A program made the translations under genes and the position numbers. Shown piece after piece: positions 17,328-24,973 of a stretch of DNA of 36,468 nucleotides. Source of the DNA: Flavobacteriaceae bacterium (lineage in GTDB: Bacteria > Bacteroidota > Bacteroidia > Flavobacteriales > Flavobacteriaceae). The DNA is taken from contig JAHEMY010000013.1 in NCBI GenBank assembly GCA_024643425.1, positions 1 through 36,468 on the forward strand. The letters are read 5' to 3'. Each line of letters begins with the position of its first letter. Within the stretch, counting starts at the first letter, position 1. The notes under the pieces are model-generated. The model was not told the origin of the DNA, made no database searches, and saw only the letters and a program-made list of their open reading frames with translations.

Positions 17328-19418
17328 ATGAAGCAAAATGTGTCTCTTATTTTGTTTTTCCTTTTCGCATTAACGTTCTCTTTTGGTCAAAACGAGCAAG
17401 ACGAACTCAACATCTATCCCATCTTTTCGAAATGTGATCAAACAACGGGAAAAGAATTAGAGTCATGTTTTAACAACACGGTGCTCGAACTTGTGTTCGC
17501 CAATTTTAAAATGCCCGAAGGAATCGATCAGGGAAATTATTCCGGAGAGGTAAAAGTTTTGTTTGAAGTAGATCAGGAGGGAAAATTCAAAGTGGTTTAT
17601 GTCGATACTGCCCACGACGAAATTCGCCTAGAAGTTGAACGAACATTTACGCAGTTTCCGCAAATTCAAGCACCCACTTACAATGGGAAACCTACGTATA
17701 TGCAATTCACCATTTCCTTTGCCGTTCCGCTAGGCACGGTTGTAGGGGCTTCAACGGCTAACGAGCCTACGGTCGATTCCAGAGCCTCCTTGAATCAAGA
17801 ATACGATCAAGTTGAGGAATTGCAATATACCAACCGCGAATATCGAAGCGGAATTAACATTCCATTGTCGCATCATAACTATAGTTTATTTGATTCCAAT
17901 ATGAATAGGGTTGGCACGAATAGCCATACAGCACAGAAACCATATACCTATGCAGAGGTTAATAAATATTACGATTTTGAATCAAAAAATCAAGAACTCT
18001 TGAAGTCAAGCCGAACATGGCTTGGAAGGAAATGGTGGAACGAACATCTTGTGGCCTTCGAAAGTGAAGATTATTGGTTTACCCTTGATCCCGGTGTAGA
18101 TTTGCAAGTAGGGAAAGATACAGAAGGGGACATTAACACCTACAACAATACGCGTTTAGTGTATGCACAAGGAGGGATTGGGAAACAGTTTGATTTTTTT
18201 GCAGTGGTTTATGAAAGTCAAGGGCGGTTTGCAGATTACTTTAATCGGTATGCCGAATCCATTCGTCCCGATGGTGGGAATCCTGCCATTATTCCCGGGC
18301 GCGGAATTGCCAAAGAGTTTAAAGAGGATTCGTACGATTATCCTGTTGCCACAGGACATATTTCATATACGCCTTCAAAATATTTCAATATTCAATTAGG
18401 TCATGGCAAGAATTTTATAGGAGATGGATATCGTTCTTTGTTAATGAGTGACAATTCAAGTCCGTATCCTTTTTTTAAAGTCAACACCAATATTTGGAAA
18501 ATTAAATACACCAATACCTGGATGTCGCTTCGCGATGTGCGACCGGAAGTCACCGCAGATGGTTCTTTTAGGACAAAATATATAGCAAATCATTACTTGA
18601 GCTATAATGCTACCAAACGATGGAACATTGGGCTTTTCGAGTCTGTGATTTGGGAGAACGATAATGATCGAGGCTTTGATTTTAATTATTTAAACCCTGT
18701 AATTTTTTATCGTGCCATCGAATTTTCGACCGGATCCAGAGGGGGGAATGCCTTAATTGGACTCTCATCCAAATACAAAATAAACGACCGTGTGAATGCC
18801 TATGGCCAATTAATTATCGATGAGTTTTCCTCTAGCGATATTTTTGGTGGCAAGGGAAGCTATAAAAATAAAGTAGGCTATCAATTAGGAGCAAAATATT
18901 ATGACGCCTTTGGTCTAAAGGGCTTATTGCTGCAAGGTGAATACAATCGTGTTCGACCATATACCTATTCCCATAATACCGTAATCTTAAATTATGGTCA
19001 TAACAACCAGTCTATGGCCCATACGTTAGGAGCAAATTTTTCAGAGTTCATTACGATAGCACGCTACCAGCGCGGACGAATTTTTGCCGACGCAAAATTA
19101 ATTTTTGCAAAGCGAGGGTTTGAATTCAATACGGAAGAAGACTCATTTTTCTATGGTGGAGATATCTATGGTACGGAAGACAATCGTGTATCGGATGATG
19201 GCAACGATCTAGGACAAGGAAATACCACCGATTTTTTCCATGGGGAATTCCAGGCGGGTTATTTGATTAACCCTGCGACCAATCTTAAAATTTACGGAAG
19301 TTTTATTTACCGAGATTTTAGTCCGGAGATAGATACAGCGACTGTTTTTAACAATCAAACCGTGTGGTTCAATTTTGGAATAAGAACCGACTTATTTAAC
19401 TGGTATTATGATTTCTAA
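17328..19418 (+). CDS. remB: RemB-like outer-membrane gliding motility protein with TonB-C-like N-terminal domain
   Basis: Predicted outer-membrane beta-barrel. Signal peptide in residues 1-20 (LILFFLFALTFSFGQ). Residues about 25-145 resemble a TonB C-terminal domain (VKVLFEVDQEGKFKVVYVD, QFPQIQAPTYNGKP) with paired cysteines at IFSKCD and LESCFN. From about 175 onward come segments typical of flavobacterial RemB (SHHNYSLFDSN, RTWLGRKWWNEHL, EDYWFTLDPGVDLQVGKD), then many alternating beta strands rich in Tyr/Phe and a terminal aromatic residue (NWYYDF). From memory, F. johnsoniae remB lies a few genes after sprA and before cyoE, matching the layout here except for the inserted signalling block; the same barrel is sometimes labelled Wzi-like capsule assembly. 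RemB contributes to gliding, but its exact job is unknown. The stop codon overlaps that of the convergent hydrolase gene by 4 nt. Confidence 0.78.
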   Translation: MKQNVSLILFFLFALTFSFGQNEQDELNIYPIFSKCDQTTGKELESCFNNTVLELVFANFKMPEGIDQGNYSGEVKVLFEVDQEGKFKVVYVDTAHDEIRLEVERTFTQFPQIQAPTYNGKPTYMQFTISFAVPLGTVVGASTANEPTVDSRASLNQEYDQVEELQYTNREYRSGINIPLSHHNYSLFDSNMNRVGTNSHTAQKPYTYAEVNKYYDFESKNQELLKSSRTWLGRKWWNEHLVAFESEDYWFTLDPGVDLQVGKDTEGDINTYNNTRLVYAQGGIGKQFDFFAVVYESQGRFADYFNRYAESIRPDGGNPAIIPGRGIAKEFKEDSYDYPVATGHISYTPSKYFNIQLGHGKNFIGDGYRSLLMSDNSSPYPFFKVNTNIWKIKYTNTWMSLRDVRPEVTADGSFRTKYIANHYLSYNATKRWNIGLFESVIWENDNDRGFDFNYLNPVIFYRAIEFSTGSRGGNALIGLSSKYKINDRVNAYGQLIIDEFSSSDIFGGKGSYKNKVGYQLGAKYYDAFGLKGLLLQGEYNRVRPYTYSHNTVILNYGHNNQSMAHTLGANFSEFITIARYQRGRIFADAKLIFAKRGFEFNTEEDSFFYGGDIYGTEDNRVSDDGNDLGQGNTTDFFHGEFQAGYLINPATNLKIYGSFIYRDFSPEIDTATVFNNQTVWFNFGIRTDLFNWYYDF

Positions 19419-20482
19419 TTTTTCTTAGAACTCGTATTCCAAGAATATTTCTGAGCAGATTCTTGATAGGCAGCTCTGATTAATTTTTCAGTAGAAATAA
19501 AACCATTTCCAAAACCTTTATTGTCATACTCTTTAGTGATGTCTTTCATCGCCAAAACTTGCTCCACGGTTTTTTTAGCAATCCTGTGGTAGTCCACATT
19601 TTTAGTAATAAATTCTAACATGGAGGCCATATATTTTACATCGGCCAATGAGGCAATTTCTCCGTGTCCGGGAATAATTTTTGTATCCTCATTTGCGATC
19701 ATTTGTATTTTACTCAACGCACTTTGGTAGCCGCTAAAAGTACCTCCGTGGTCCGCATCGATGAATGGGTATTGACCATTTACAAATGCATCGCCTGTAT
19801 GTAATACATTGCTTTTGGTAAAGAAAATCATTGCGTCCCCATCGGTATGTGCATTGTGGACATGAAAAACCATAATTTTTTCATCATTAAAATTAAAAGT
19901 CAAGTCATCACTAAAGGTAATCATGGGTGTAATTCGCTTCTCCAATTCCAAACTTTCCATGGAAGGAAGGTCTCTTTTCGCTTTTTCCTGCGCGAGTGTT
20001 TCTTCCATTCCATTAGACGTGAGTTTTACTACTTTTTCCTCAAACTTTTTCTCCATGAGTTCAGAGGCTTTTATCATTAAATCATTTAGAAGCGTCTTTC
20101 GCACGTTTTCATGAGCAAATATTATTGCTCCTTTCTCGTGCATGTTATCATTTCCACCTAAATGATCTCCATGAAAATGAGTATTCACTAAAAATTTAAC
20201 AGGTTTGTCGGAAATGTTTTTAACCGCCGAGAGAATACTAGGCGTAGATTCTTCAAATTTGTCATCAATCATGAACACACCATCTTCCCCGGTAAAAACA
20301 CCTATATTGCCCCCTTTTCCTGTAAGCATAAAAAGATTGTCTGAAACTTTCTGGGTGCGCACATTAAACTCAGAGTTCGATGTACTGTCTTTTTTTTGTC
20401 GATCTTTAGATTTGTCTTGAGAAAGGCATGGTTGAATGCTTATAAAAAGGAAGACTGCAAAAGAGTAAAAATAGTATTTCAT
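19415..20482 (-). CDS. Secreted MBL-fold metallo-hydrolase
   Basis: 355-residue metallo-beta-lactamase superfamily protein with a signal peptide (FAVFLFISIQPCLSQ), so probably periplasmic. Zinc ligands are intact: HFHGDH at about 102-107, the His in HNAHTDGD, the Asp in LHTGDAF and the His in PGHGE. The domain is followed by a helical C-terminal tail of about 80 residues. Members of this group include cyclase/SoxH-like and B1-like hydrolases; substrate cannot be inferred, and I would not call it an antibiotic beta-lactamase. It is monocistronic, divergent from cyoE, and its TAG stop overlaps the TAA stop of the remB-like gene on the opposite strand. Confidence 0.87.
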   Translation of the reverse strand: MKYYFYSFAVFLFISIQPCLSQDKSKDRQKKDSTSNSEFNVRTQKVSDNLFMLTGKGGNIGVFTGEDGVFMIDDKFEESTPSILSAVKNISDKPVKFLVNTHFHGDHLGGNDNMHEKGAIIFAHENVRKTLLNDLMIKASELMEKKFEEKVVKLTSNGMEETLAQEKAKRDLPSMESLELEKRITPMITFSDDLTFNFNDEKIMVFHVHNAHTDGDAMIFFTKSNVLHTGDAFVNGQYPFIDADHGGTFSGYQSALSKIQMIANEDTKIIPGHGEIASLADVKYMASMLEFITKNVDYHRIAKKTVEQVLAMKDITKEYDNKGFGNGFISTEKLIRAAYQESAQKYSWNTSSKKN

Positions 20483-20550
20483 GACATGTTTTTTAAATCG
20501 CTGTGAAGTTAGTAAAAGTACCTATACCAGCCAATATAATCCTTTAGATG

Positions 20551-20582
20551 TTGTGAAAAAAGAAGGGGGAAATGTATCTTTG
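20551..20582 (+). promoter_or_regulatory. Putative promoter of the cyoE-cox operon
   Basis: TTGTG at 20551-20555 (-33-like), about 20-nt spacing, then TATCTTTG at 20575-20582, an exact TAnnTTTG. The TTG start codon of cyoE follows 22 nt later, which supports that start. Confidence 0.55.
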
Positions 20583-20604
20583 TCGTCAAAATTAAAATAA
20601 ACCA

Positions 20605-21498
20605 TTGTCCACACAAATAGCACCTGCAGTTTCTAAGAATTGGCTTGGCACTTTTATGGAGATAACGAAGTTTCGTTTATCGGCCAGTGTTGTGTTTTCC
20701 TCGGTTGCAGGATATTTTTTAGGCGCCGACACGATTAGCTGGACGATAGTGTTGTTGTTGGCCATAGGAGGGTATTGCATGGTTGGCGCATCCAATGTTT
20801 ACAATCAAATCATTGAAAAAGATTTGGATGCCTTGATGAAACGTACTCAAAACCGGCCCCTTCCTACCGGAAATGTTGGAGTTCGTCCGGCCTTCCTATT
20901 GGCAAGCTTGCTAACGATTGTTGGAATAACCATCCTGTACCTTATTAATCCGCAAACAGCGATGTTTGGTGCGATCTCCATATTTATGTATGTGAGCTTG
21001 TACACACCGCTGAAAACAAAAACACCCTTATCGGTGTTTGTGGGTGCTTTCCCGGGAGCAATCCCTTTTATGTTGGGTTGGGTGGCTGCAACAAACGATT
21101 TTGGTATTGAGCCCGGAACCCTTTTTATGATACAGTTTTTTTGGCAATTTCCACACTTTTGGGCGATTGGATGGTTTTTATTTGAGGATTACAAACGTGG
21201 AGGTTTTTTTATGCTTCCTTCCGGGAAACAAGATAAAGGAACGGCGATACAAATTGTTTTATATACCATTTGGACAGTATTGATCTCTTTAATTCCGGCC
21301 TTTCATGTTACCGGGAAATTAAAATTAAGTTTAATAGCGGCCATCATTTTAGCTGGGTTGGGGGTTTGGTTTATAAGTTTCGCACTTCGATTGTATCGAC
21401 AACGAACCGAAAAAGCTGCAAAGCAATTGATGTTGGTAAGTGTAAGCTATATTACGTTGCTTCAGATTATTTATGTAGTTGATAAATTTTTACAATAA
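20605..21498 (+). CDS. cyoE: Heme o synthase (protoheme IX farnesyltransferase)
   Basis: Integral membrane UbiA-family prenyltransferase (also called CtaB) that farnesylates protoheme to heme o, precursor of heme a for terminal oxidases. About 297 residues with eight to nine hydrophobic helices. The first Asp-rich motif is NVYNQIIEKDLDALMKRTQN (about 72-91) followed by RPLPTG; a second conserved motif is EDYKRGGFFMLPSGKQDKG (about 193-211). No ATG fits: the preceding in-frame stop is at 20593-20595, and TTG 20605 gives LSTQIAPAVSKNWL, an N-terminus typical for flavobacterial homologues. Internal ATG at about 20656 would cut into the conserved start. It overlaps the next gene by one base (TAATG), so the cox genes are translationally linked. 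Confidence 0.95.
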   Translation: MSTQIAPAVSKNWLGTFMEITKFRLSASVVFSSVAGYFLGADTISWTIVLLLAIGGYCMVGASNVYNQIIEKDLDALMKRTQNRPLPTGNVGVRPAFLLASLLTIVGITILYLINPQTAMFGAISIFMYVSLYTPLKTKTPLSVFVGAFPGAIPFMLGWVAATNDFGIEPGTLFMIQFFWQFPHFWAIGWFLFEDYKRGGFFMLPSGKQDKGTAIQIVLYTIWTVLISLIPAFHVTGKLKLSLIAAIILAGLGVWFISFALRLYRQRTEKAAKQLMLVSVSYITLLQIIYVVDKFLQ

Positions 21499-22082
21499 TG
21501 GATTATACCGAAGGGACAGAAGAATTAAAAATTCGTCGGGCAAAAAAAATGATGCTGTGGTTTGGGATTGTGAGCTTAGGAATGAGCTTTGCCGGCTTGA
21601 CAAGCGCCTATGTAGTGAGCAAGGAACGCGCGGATTGGTTGGAAAATCTGGAAATTCCAAATGCTTTCATCTATAGCTTGATTATTATCATGCTTAGTAG
21701 TGTTACCATGCTACTTGCAAAAAATGCAGTTTTGAAGGGCGAGCGAACCAAAGGATTTGTTTTTTTGGTCAGCACACTGTTATTGGGCGTACTATTTTTG
21801 GTTTTTCAGTACGTAGGATTCTCTCAAATCTATAACGATTTTGGATATGCCTTTACGGGAAGCACGAGCAGTATTACCTATTCATTCGTGTTTTTGATAG
21901 TTGTGGTGCACATAGCGCATGTAATTGCTGCGCTAGTTTCGCTTTTAGTCGTAATTTATAATCATTTTAAACAGCGTTATGTAAACGGTAAAACCCTTGG
22001 TATAGAACTATGTGCTACTTTCTGGCACTTCGTTGATTTCTTGTGGATTTACCTCTTTTTGTTTTTCTATTTCGTTAGATAA
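21498..22082 (+). CDS. Cytochrome c oxidase subunit III-type protein (short, 194 aa)
   Basis: Heme-copper oxidase subunit III family, inner membrane. About five hydrophobic helices: 18-40, 57-78, 86-106, 125-153 and 172-193. Conserved features include GMSFAGLTSAYVV, the central VVHIAHVIAALVSLL and the terminal FWHFVDFLWIYLFLFFY, the family signature. Starts with ATG overlapping the cyoE stop by one nucleotide. It is followed by a second, longer subunit III gene, an arrangement usual in Bacteroidota, where the subunit III function appears to be split or duplicated. Subunits I and II are not encoded nearby. Confidence 0.93.
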   Translation: MDYTEGTEELKIRRAKKMMLWFGIVSLGMSFAGLTSAYVVSKERADWLENLEIPNAFIYSLIIIMLSSVTMLLAKNAVLKGERTKGFVFLVSTLLLGVLFLVFQYVGFSQIYNDFGYAFTGSTSSITYSFVFLIVVVHIAHVIAALVSLLVVIYNHFKQRYVNGKTLGIELCATFWHFVDFLWIYLFLFFYFVR

Positions 22083-22100
22083 AAAATATACTTATTTTTG
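22070..22100 (+). promoter_or_regulatory. Putative internal promoter for second subunit III gene
   Basis: TTTC at 22070-22073, 19-nt spacer, TATTTTTG at 22093-22100 (exact TAnnTTTG), 25 nt before the ATG at 22126. It overlaps the end of the previous gene, implying extra expression of the distal cox genes. Confidence 0.5.
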
Positions 22101-22125
22101 CAAACTAATAAACCAATTACTCTGT

Positions 22126-23109
22126 ATGGAAGCTACTGTTGCTAAAACAGGTACTGAAGGAAAAACTTGGGGCGGAGGAAACCGTCCGCTCAATGCCAGT
22201 TATGGCAAATTGATGATGTGGTTTTTCATAGTTTCGGATGCCTTAACTTTCTCGGGCTTTATTGCCTCTTACGGTTTTTCAAGATTTAAATTTATCGATG
22301 CCTGGCCGGTTGCAGATGAAGTGTTTACACACGTTCCATTTTTGCATGGTGTTCCAGCTCCTATGTATTACGTAGCTTTCATGACCTTGGTGCTTATTTT
22401 CTCCTCGGTTACGATGGTATTGGCTGTAGATGCAGGACACAAGATGCAACGAACTAAAGTAGCATGGTATATGTTCTTCACTATTATTGGTGGAGCTATT
22501 TTCGTGGGTTCTCAAGCTTGGGAATGGGCTACTTTTATTAAAGGAGACTATGGAGCCGTTGAAACCAAAGGGGGAAAAATTATTCAATTTTTAAATACGG
22601 AAGGGGAACGCGTTGCCCTTGCCGATTTTGCGAAACAATTGCCCGGAGATCGTGAAATTCACGAAAAGAAAAACGGAATCTGGTATGCGGAAGAGCCCGT
22701 AACCATGACGACTTTTTCTTTTGAAGAAGTTAAAGCTGGATTCTTGGCGAACGATGATCTGTTAATACGCACACAATATTTAGATGAACATGGACACCCG
22801 ACGGTGTTGTCTCGTGAAGCATCTATTGAAAAATTAGTAAATGACGGTAAACTCGTGGTTGAAGGTGCTAACCTTCGTCATAACGAGTACGGTCATCCAC
22901 TTTTTGCCAATTTCTTCTTTTTCATTACAGGTTTCCACGGATTCCACGTATTCTCGGGAGTAGTAATTAACATCATTATCTTTTTCAACGTAATTCTAGG
23001 AACCTACGAACGTAGAAAGAACTACGAAATGGTTGAAAAAGTTGGACTTTATTGGCACTTTGTAGATTTGGTTTGGGTATTCGTATTCACCTTTTTCTAT
23101 CTTGTATAA
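22126..23109 (+). CDS. Cytochrome c oxidase subunit III (327 aa, with soluble insertion)
   Basis: Membrane subunit of a heme-copper oxidase. Start ATG 22126 (MEATVAKTGTEGKTWGGG) is preferred over an in-frame upstream ATG at 22012 that lies inside the preceding gene. Helices at about 24-46, 67-90 and 103-122 precede a hydrophilic stretch of about 115 residues (about 123-240, KGDYGAVETKGG to RHNEYGHP), then helices with the signature FFFITGFHGFHVFSGV and terminal LYWHFVDLVWVFVFTFFYL. The large insertion between helices is common in Bacteroidota homologues and lies on one membrane face. The gene follows the short subunit III gene after 43 nt and precedes subunit IV by 17 nt. Confidence 0.95.
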   Translation: MEATVAKTGTEGKTWGGGNRPLNASYGKLMMWFFIVSDALTFSGFIASYGFSRFKFIDAWPVADEVFTHVPFLHGVPAPMYYVAFMTLVLIFSSVTMVLAVDAGHKMQRTKVAWYMFFTIIGGAIFVGSQAWEWATFIKGDYGAVETKGGKIIQFLNTEGERVALADFAKQLPGDREIHEKKNGIWYAEEPVTMTTFSFEEVKAGFLANDDLLIRTQYLDEHGHPTVLSREASIEKLVNDGKLVVEGANLRHNEYGHPLFANFFFFITGFHGFHVFSGVVINIIIFFNVILGTYERRKNYEMVEKVGLYWHFVDLVWVFVFTFFYLV

Positions 23110-23126
23110 TTTTGAAAAAATAAGCC

Positions 23127-23510
23127 ATGGCGCACGAACATAAATTAGAAATTTTTAGAGGTCTTTGGAAATTCAAGTCCAACATATCCAAAATCTGGGG
23201 AGTATTTGCATTCCTTTGTGCAGTAACAGCCGTAGAGGTAGTGCTGGGGATTGTAAAACCTGAGTCGCTTACCGATTCTCATTTTCTTGCAATGAAGACC
23301 CTTAACTGGATCTTCATTATCCTCACTTTAGTGAAGGCATATTATATCACCTGGGATTTCATGCACATGCGTGACGAATGGAAATCGTTGAGACGATCTG
23401 TGGTTTGGACTGCCGTTTTCTTAATCTGCTACTTAATTTTAATACTATTGATAGAAGGAGATTATATCTTTGACGTTTATAAAATGAACTATATAAAATT
23501 TGATTTTTAA
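23127..23510 (+). CDS. Cytochrome c oxidase subunit IV family protein
   Basis: 127-residue inner-membrane protein with three hydrophobic helices (about 24-41, 53-75 and 88-109), N-terminal MAHEHKLEIFRGLWKFK, matching bacterial oxidase subunit IV (COX4_pro/CyoD-like). Conserved VWTAVFLICYLILILL near the C-terminus. Role: stabilises the oxidase complex. It is the last gene of the cyoE-cox unit and is followed by a terminator. Confidence 0.9.
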   Translation: MAHEHKLEIFRGLWKFKSNISKIWGVFAFLCAVTAVEVVLGIVKPESLTDSHFLAMKTLNWIFIILTLVKAYYITWDFMHMRDEWKSLRRSVVWTAVFLICYLILILLIEGDYIFDVYKMNYIKFDF

Positions 23511-23530
23511 TCAATTCCTTTAAAAAATTT

Positions 23531-23557
23531 AAACCCTGTTCTACACAGGGTTTTTTT
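23531..23557 (+). terminator. Rho-independent terminator of the cyoE-cox operon
   Basis: AAACCCTGT (23531-23539) pairs with ACAGGGTTT (23545-23553), 5-nt loop, seven T's from 23551. Separates the cox genes from the following SCO-like unit. Confidence 0.9.
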
Positions 23558-23581
23558 ATACATTAAATTAACGAATCAGGG

Positions 23582-23612
23582 TTGTCCATCCTTTTTTTCA
23601 ATCGTATTTTTG
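23582..23612 (+). promoter_or_regulatory. Putative promoter of the SCO/DUF420 unit
   Basis: TTGT at 23582-23585, 19-nt spacer, TATTTTTG at 23605-23612 (exact TAnnTTTG), 21 nt before the ATG at 23634. The best-formed -33/-7 pair in the window. Confidence 0.6.
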
Positions 23613-23633
23613 TCAAAATGATTATCTGATATT

Positions 23634-24278
23634 ATGAAGAAATATATTGTTTTGGGCGTTCTGTTTATTTTACCCATAACTGTTTATTTGTTTTTTGCTT
23701 CAGGAGTGAATCACTTTGCCAAGCTCCCTATTCTTACTCAAGAAGTTACAGAAGTAAGTTCCTTTAAATCCTTAGACGGAGGAGAAGTCAATCTGCAAAA
23801 TCACATTACGGTATTAGGATTCTTTGGAACTTCAGTAGAGGCTAAAAAAGCCAATGCTTTTAACTTAGCGCATAAAATTTATAAGAAAAACTACGGATTT
23901 GAAGATTTTCAATTCATTATTTTGGCTACTGAAGATCAGCGTGACGATATCCAAAAACTCAAGGAAGAATTGAACCAAATCGCAGATCCATCGAAATATA
24001 TCTTCGCCCTAGGCAGTACTGAAGCAATTTCCAATGTTTTTCACTCCTTACAAACAAACGGCACACTCGATAGTCAGTTTGCGACCAATCTAGTATACAT
24101 CATCGACAAAGAAGGACACCTTCGCGGCAGAACCGATGATGAGGATAATGGAATGATGTACGGTTTTGACGCAAGTGATTATGCCGAAATTAACAATAAA
24201 ATGGGGGATGATGTAAAAATTATCCTAGCAGAGTATCGATTAGCACTCAAAAAATATAAATCGAATAGAGAAATTTAG
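23634..24278 (+). CDS. Cysteine-free SCO-like (thioredoxin-fold) membrane-anchored protein
   Basis: 214 residues with one N-terminal membrane anchor (YIVLGVLFILPITVYLFFA) and a predicted extracytoplasmic thioredoxin-like domain. It parallels the next gene's SCO protein: ITVLGFFGTSVEAKKAN aligns with the SCO strand and CxxxC loop but has no cysteine, and VYIIDKEGHLRGRTDDED aligns with ALVDQEGNIRSRKDDNG, yet the metal-binding His before that strand is absent. The whole protein contains no cysteine. It therefore cannot bind copper or do thiol exchange as SCO does. It is the first gene of a four-gene unit (gap of 2 nt to the SCO gene). Function unknown; an assembly scaffold is one possibility. 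Homology to SCO is my inference from alignment by eye. Confidence 0.7.
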   Translation: MKKYIVLGVLFILPITVYLFFASGVNHFAKLPILTQEVTEVSSFKSLDGGEVNLQNHITVLGFFGTSVEAKKANAFNLAHKIYKKNYGFEDFQFIILATEDQRDDIQKLKEELNQIADPSKYIFALGSTEAISNVFHSLQTNGTLDSQFATNLVYIIDKEGHLRGRTDDEDNGMMYGFDASDYAEINNKMGDDVKIILAEYRLALKKYKSNREI

Positions 24279-24280
24279 AA

Positions 24281-24973
24281 ATGGGTAAAAAACCTAACTA
24301 TTCCTACATAGGAATATCATTTGTAATCTTGGTCTTTGGAATATTATTCATTCCAAAAATTTTAAACCGCATTTCAAATAAAGAAATTGTCGATATGGAT
24401 CGGCACCAATTGGAGCGCAAAAAGGATTCAGAACCCAGAGAATTGGTTACCATTGGTAAAGTTCCCAATTTTAAAATGGTCAATCAAGATCAAGATACCA
24501 TCTCCAATGAATACTATGCGAGAAAGGTATACGTGGTAGAGTTCTTCTTTACTACCTGCCCATCCATTTGTCCTATCATGAATGAGAATATGACTAAAGT
24601 ACAGTATGCCTTCAAGGACAATACTAATATTGGCATTGCCTCCTTTACTATAAATCCGGAATACGACACTCCTGAAATATTAAAAGAATACGCCAACACC
24701 TATAAAATATCACATCCCAATTGGCATTTACTTACGGGTAAAAGGACCGAAATATATGACCTCGCAAATTCAGGCTTCAATTTATATGTTGGTGAAGCTG
24801 CAGAGGTAGAAGGAGGGTTTGAGCATTCCGGATTTTTTGCATTAGTCGATCAAGAGGGAAACATTAGAAGTAGAAAGGATGATAATGGGAATCCAATAAT
24901 CTATTACGACGGATTGGAAGAATCCAATATTGGGATGCTTATTGAAGACATAAATACCTTATTGAATGAATAA
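24281..24973 (+). CDS. SCO1/SenC-family copper chaperone
   Basis: Membrane-anchored thioredoxin-fold protein that delivers copper to the CuA site of cytochrome c oxidase subunit II. 230 residues: anchor at about 9-27 (GISFVILVFGILFIPKIL), then the SCO domain with CPSIC at about 94-98 (FFFTTCPSICPIMNEN) and the third copper ligand His in GFEHSGFFALVDQ (about 184). All three ligands are intact. Located between its cysteine-free paralogue and the DUF420 gene, whose ATG overlaps its end by 8 nt, so the unit is tightly coupled. Context with cyoE and cox genes supports an oxidase assembly role. Confidence 0.94.
   Translation: MGKKPNYSYIGISFVILVFGILFIPKILNRISNKEIVDMDRHQLERKKDSEPRELVTIGKVPNFKMVNQDQDTISNEYYARKVYVVEFFFTTCPSICPIMNENMTKVQYAFKDNTNIGIASFTINPEYDTPEILKEYANTYKISHPNWHLLTGKRTEIYDLANSGFNLYVGEAAEVEGGFEHSGFFALVDQEGNIRSRKDDNGNPIIYYDGLEESNIGMLIEDINTLLNE

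Noticed and set aside
19415-20482. Antibiotic-resistance metallo-beta-lactamase
   Set aside because: The MBL fold is shared by many hydrolases; the zinc motifs alone do not show activity on beta-lactams.
22012-22125. Earlier in-frame ATG for the second subunit III gene
   Set aside because: Lies within the preceding subunit III gene and adds 38 residues unlike any subunit III N-terminus; ATG 22126 follows a good promoter.
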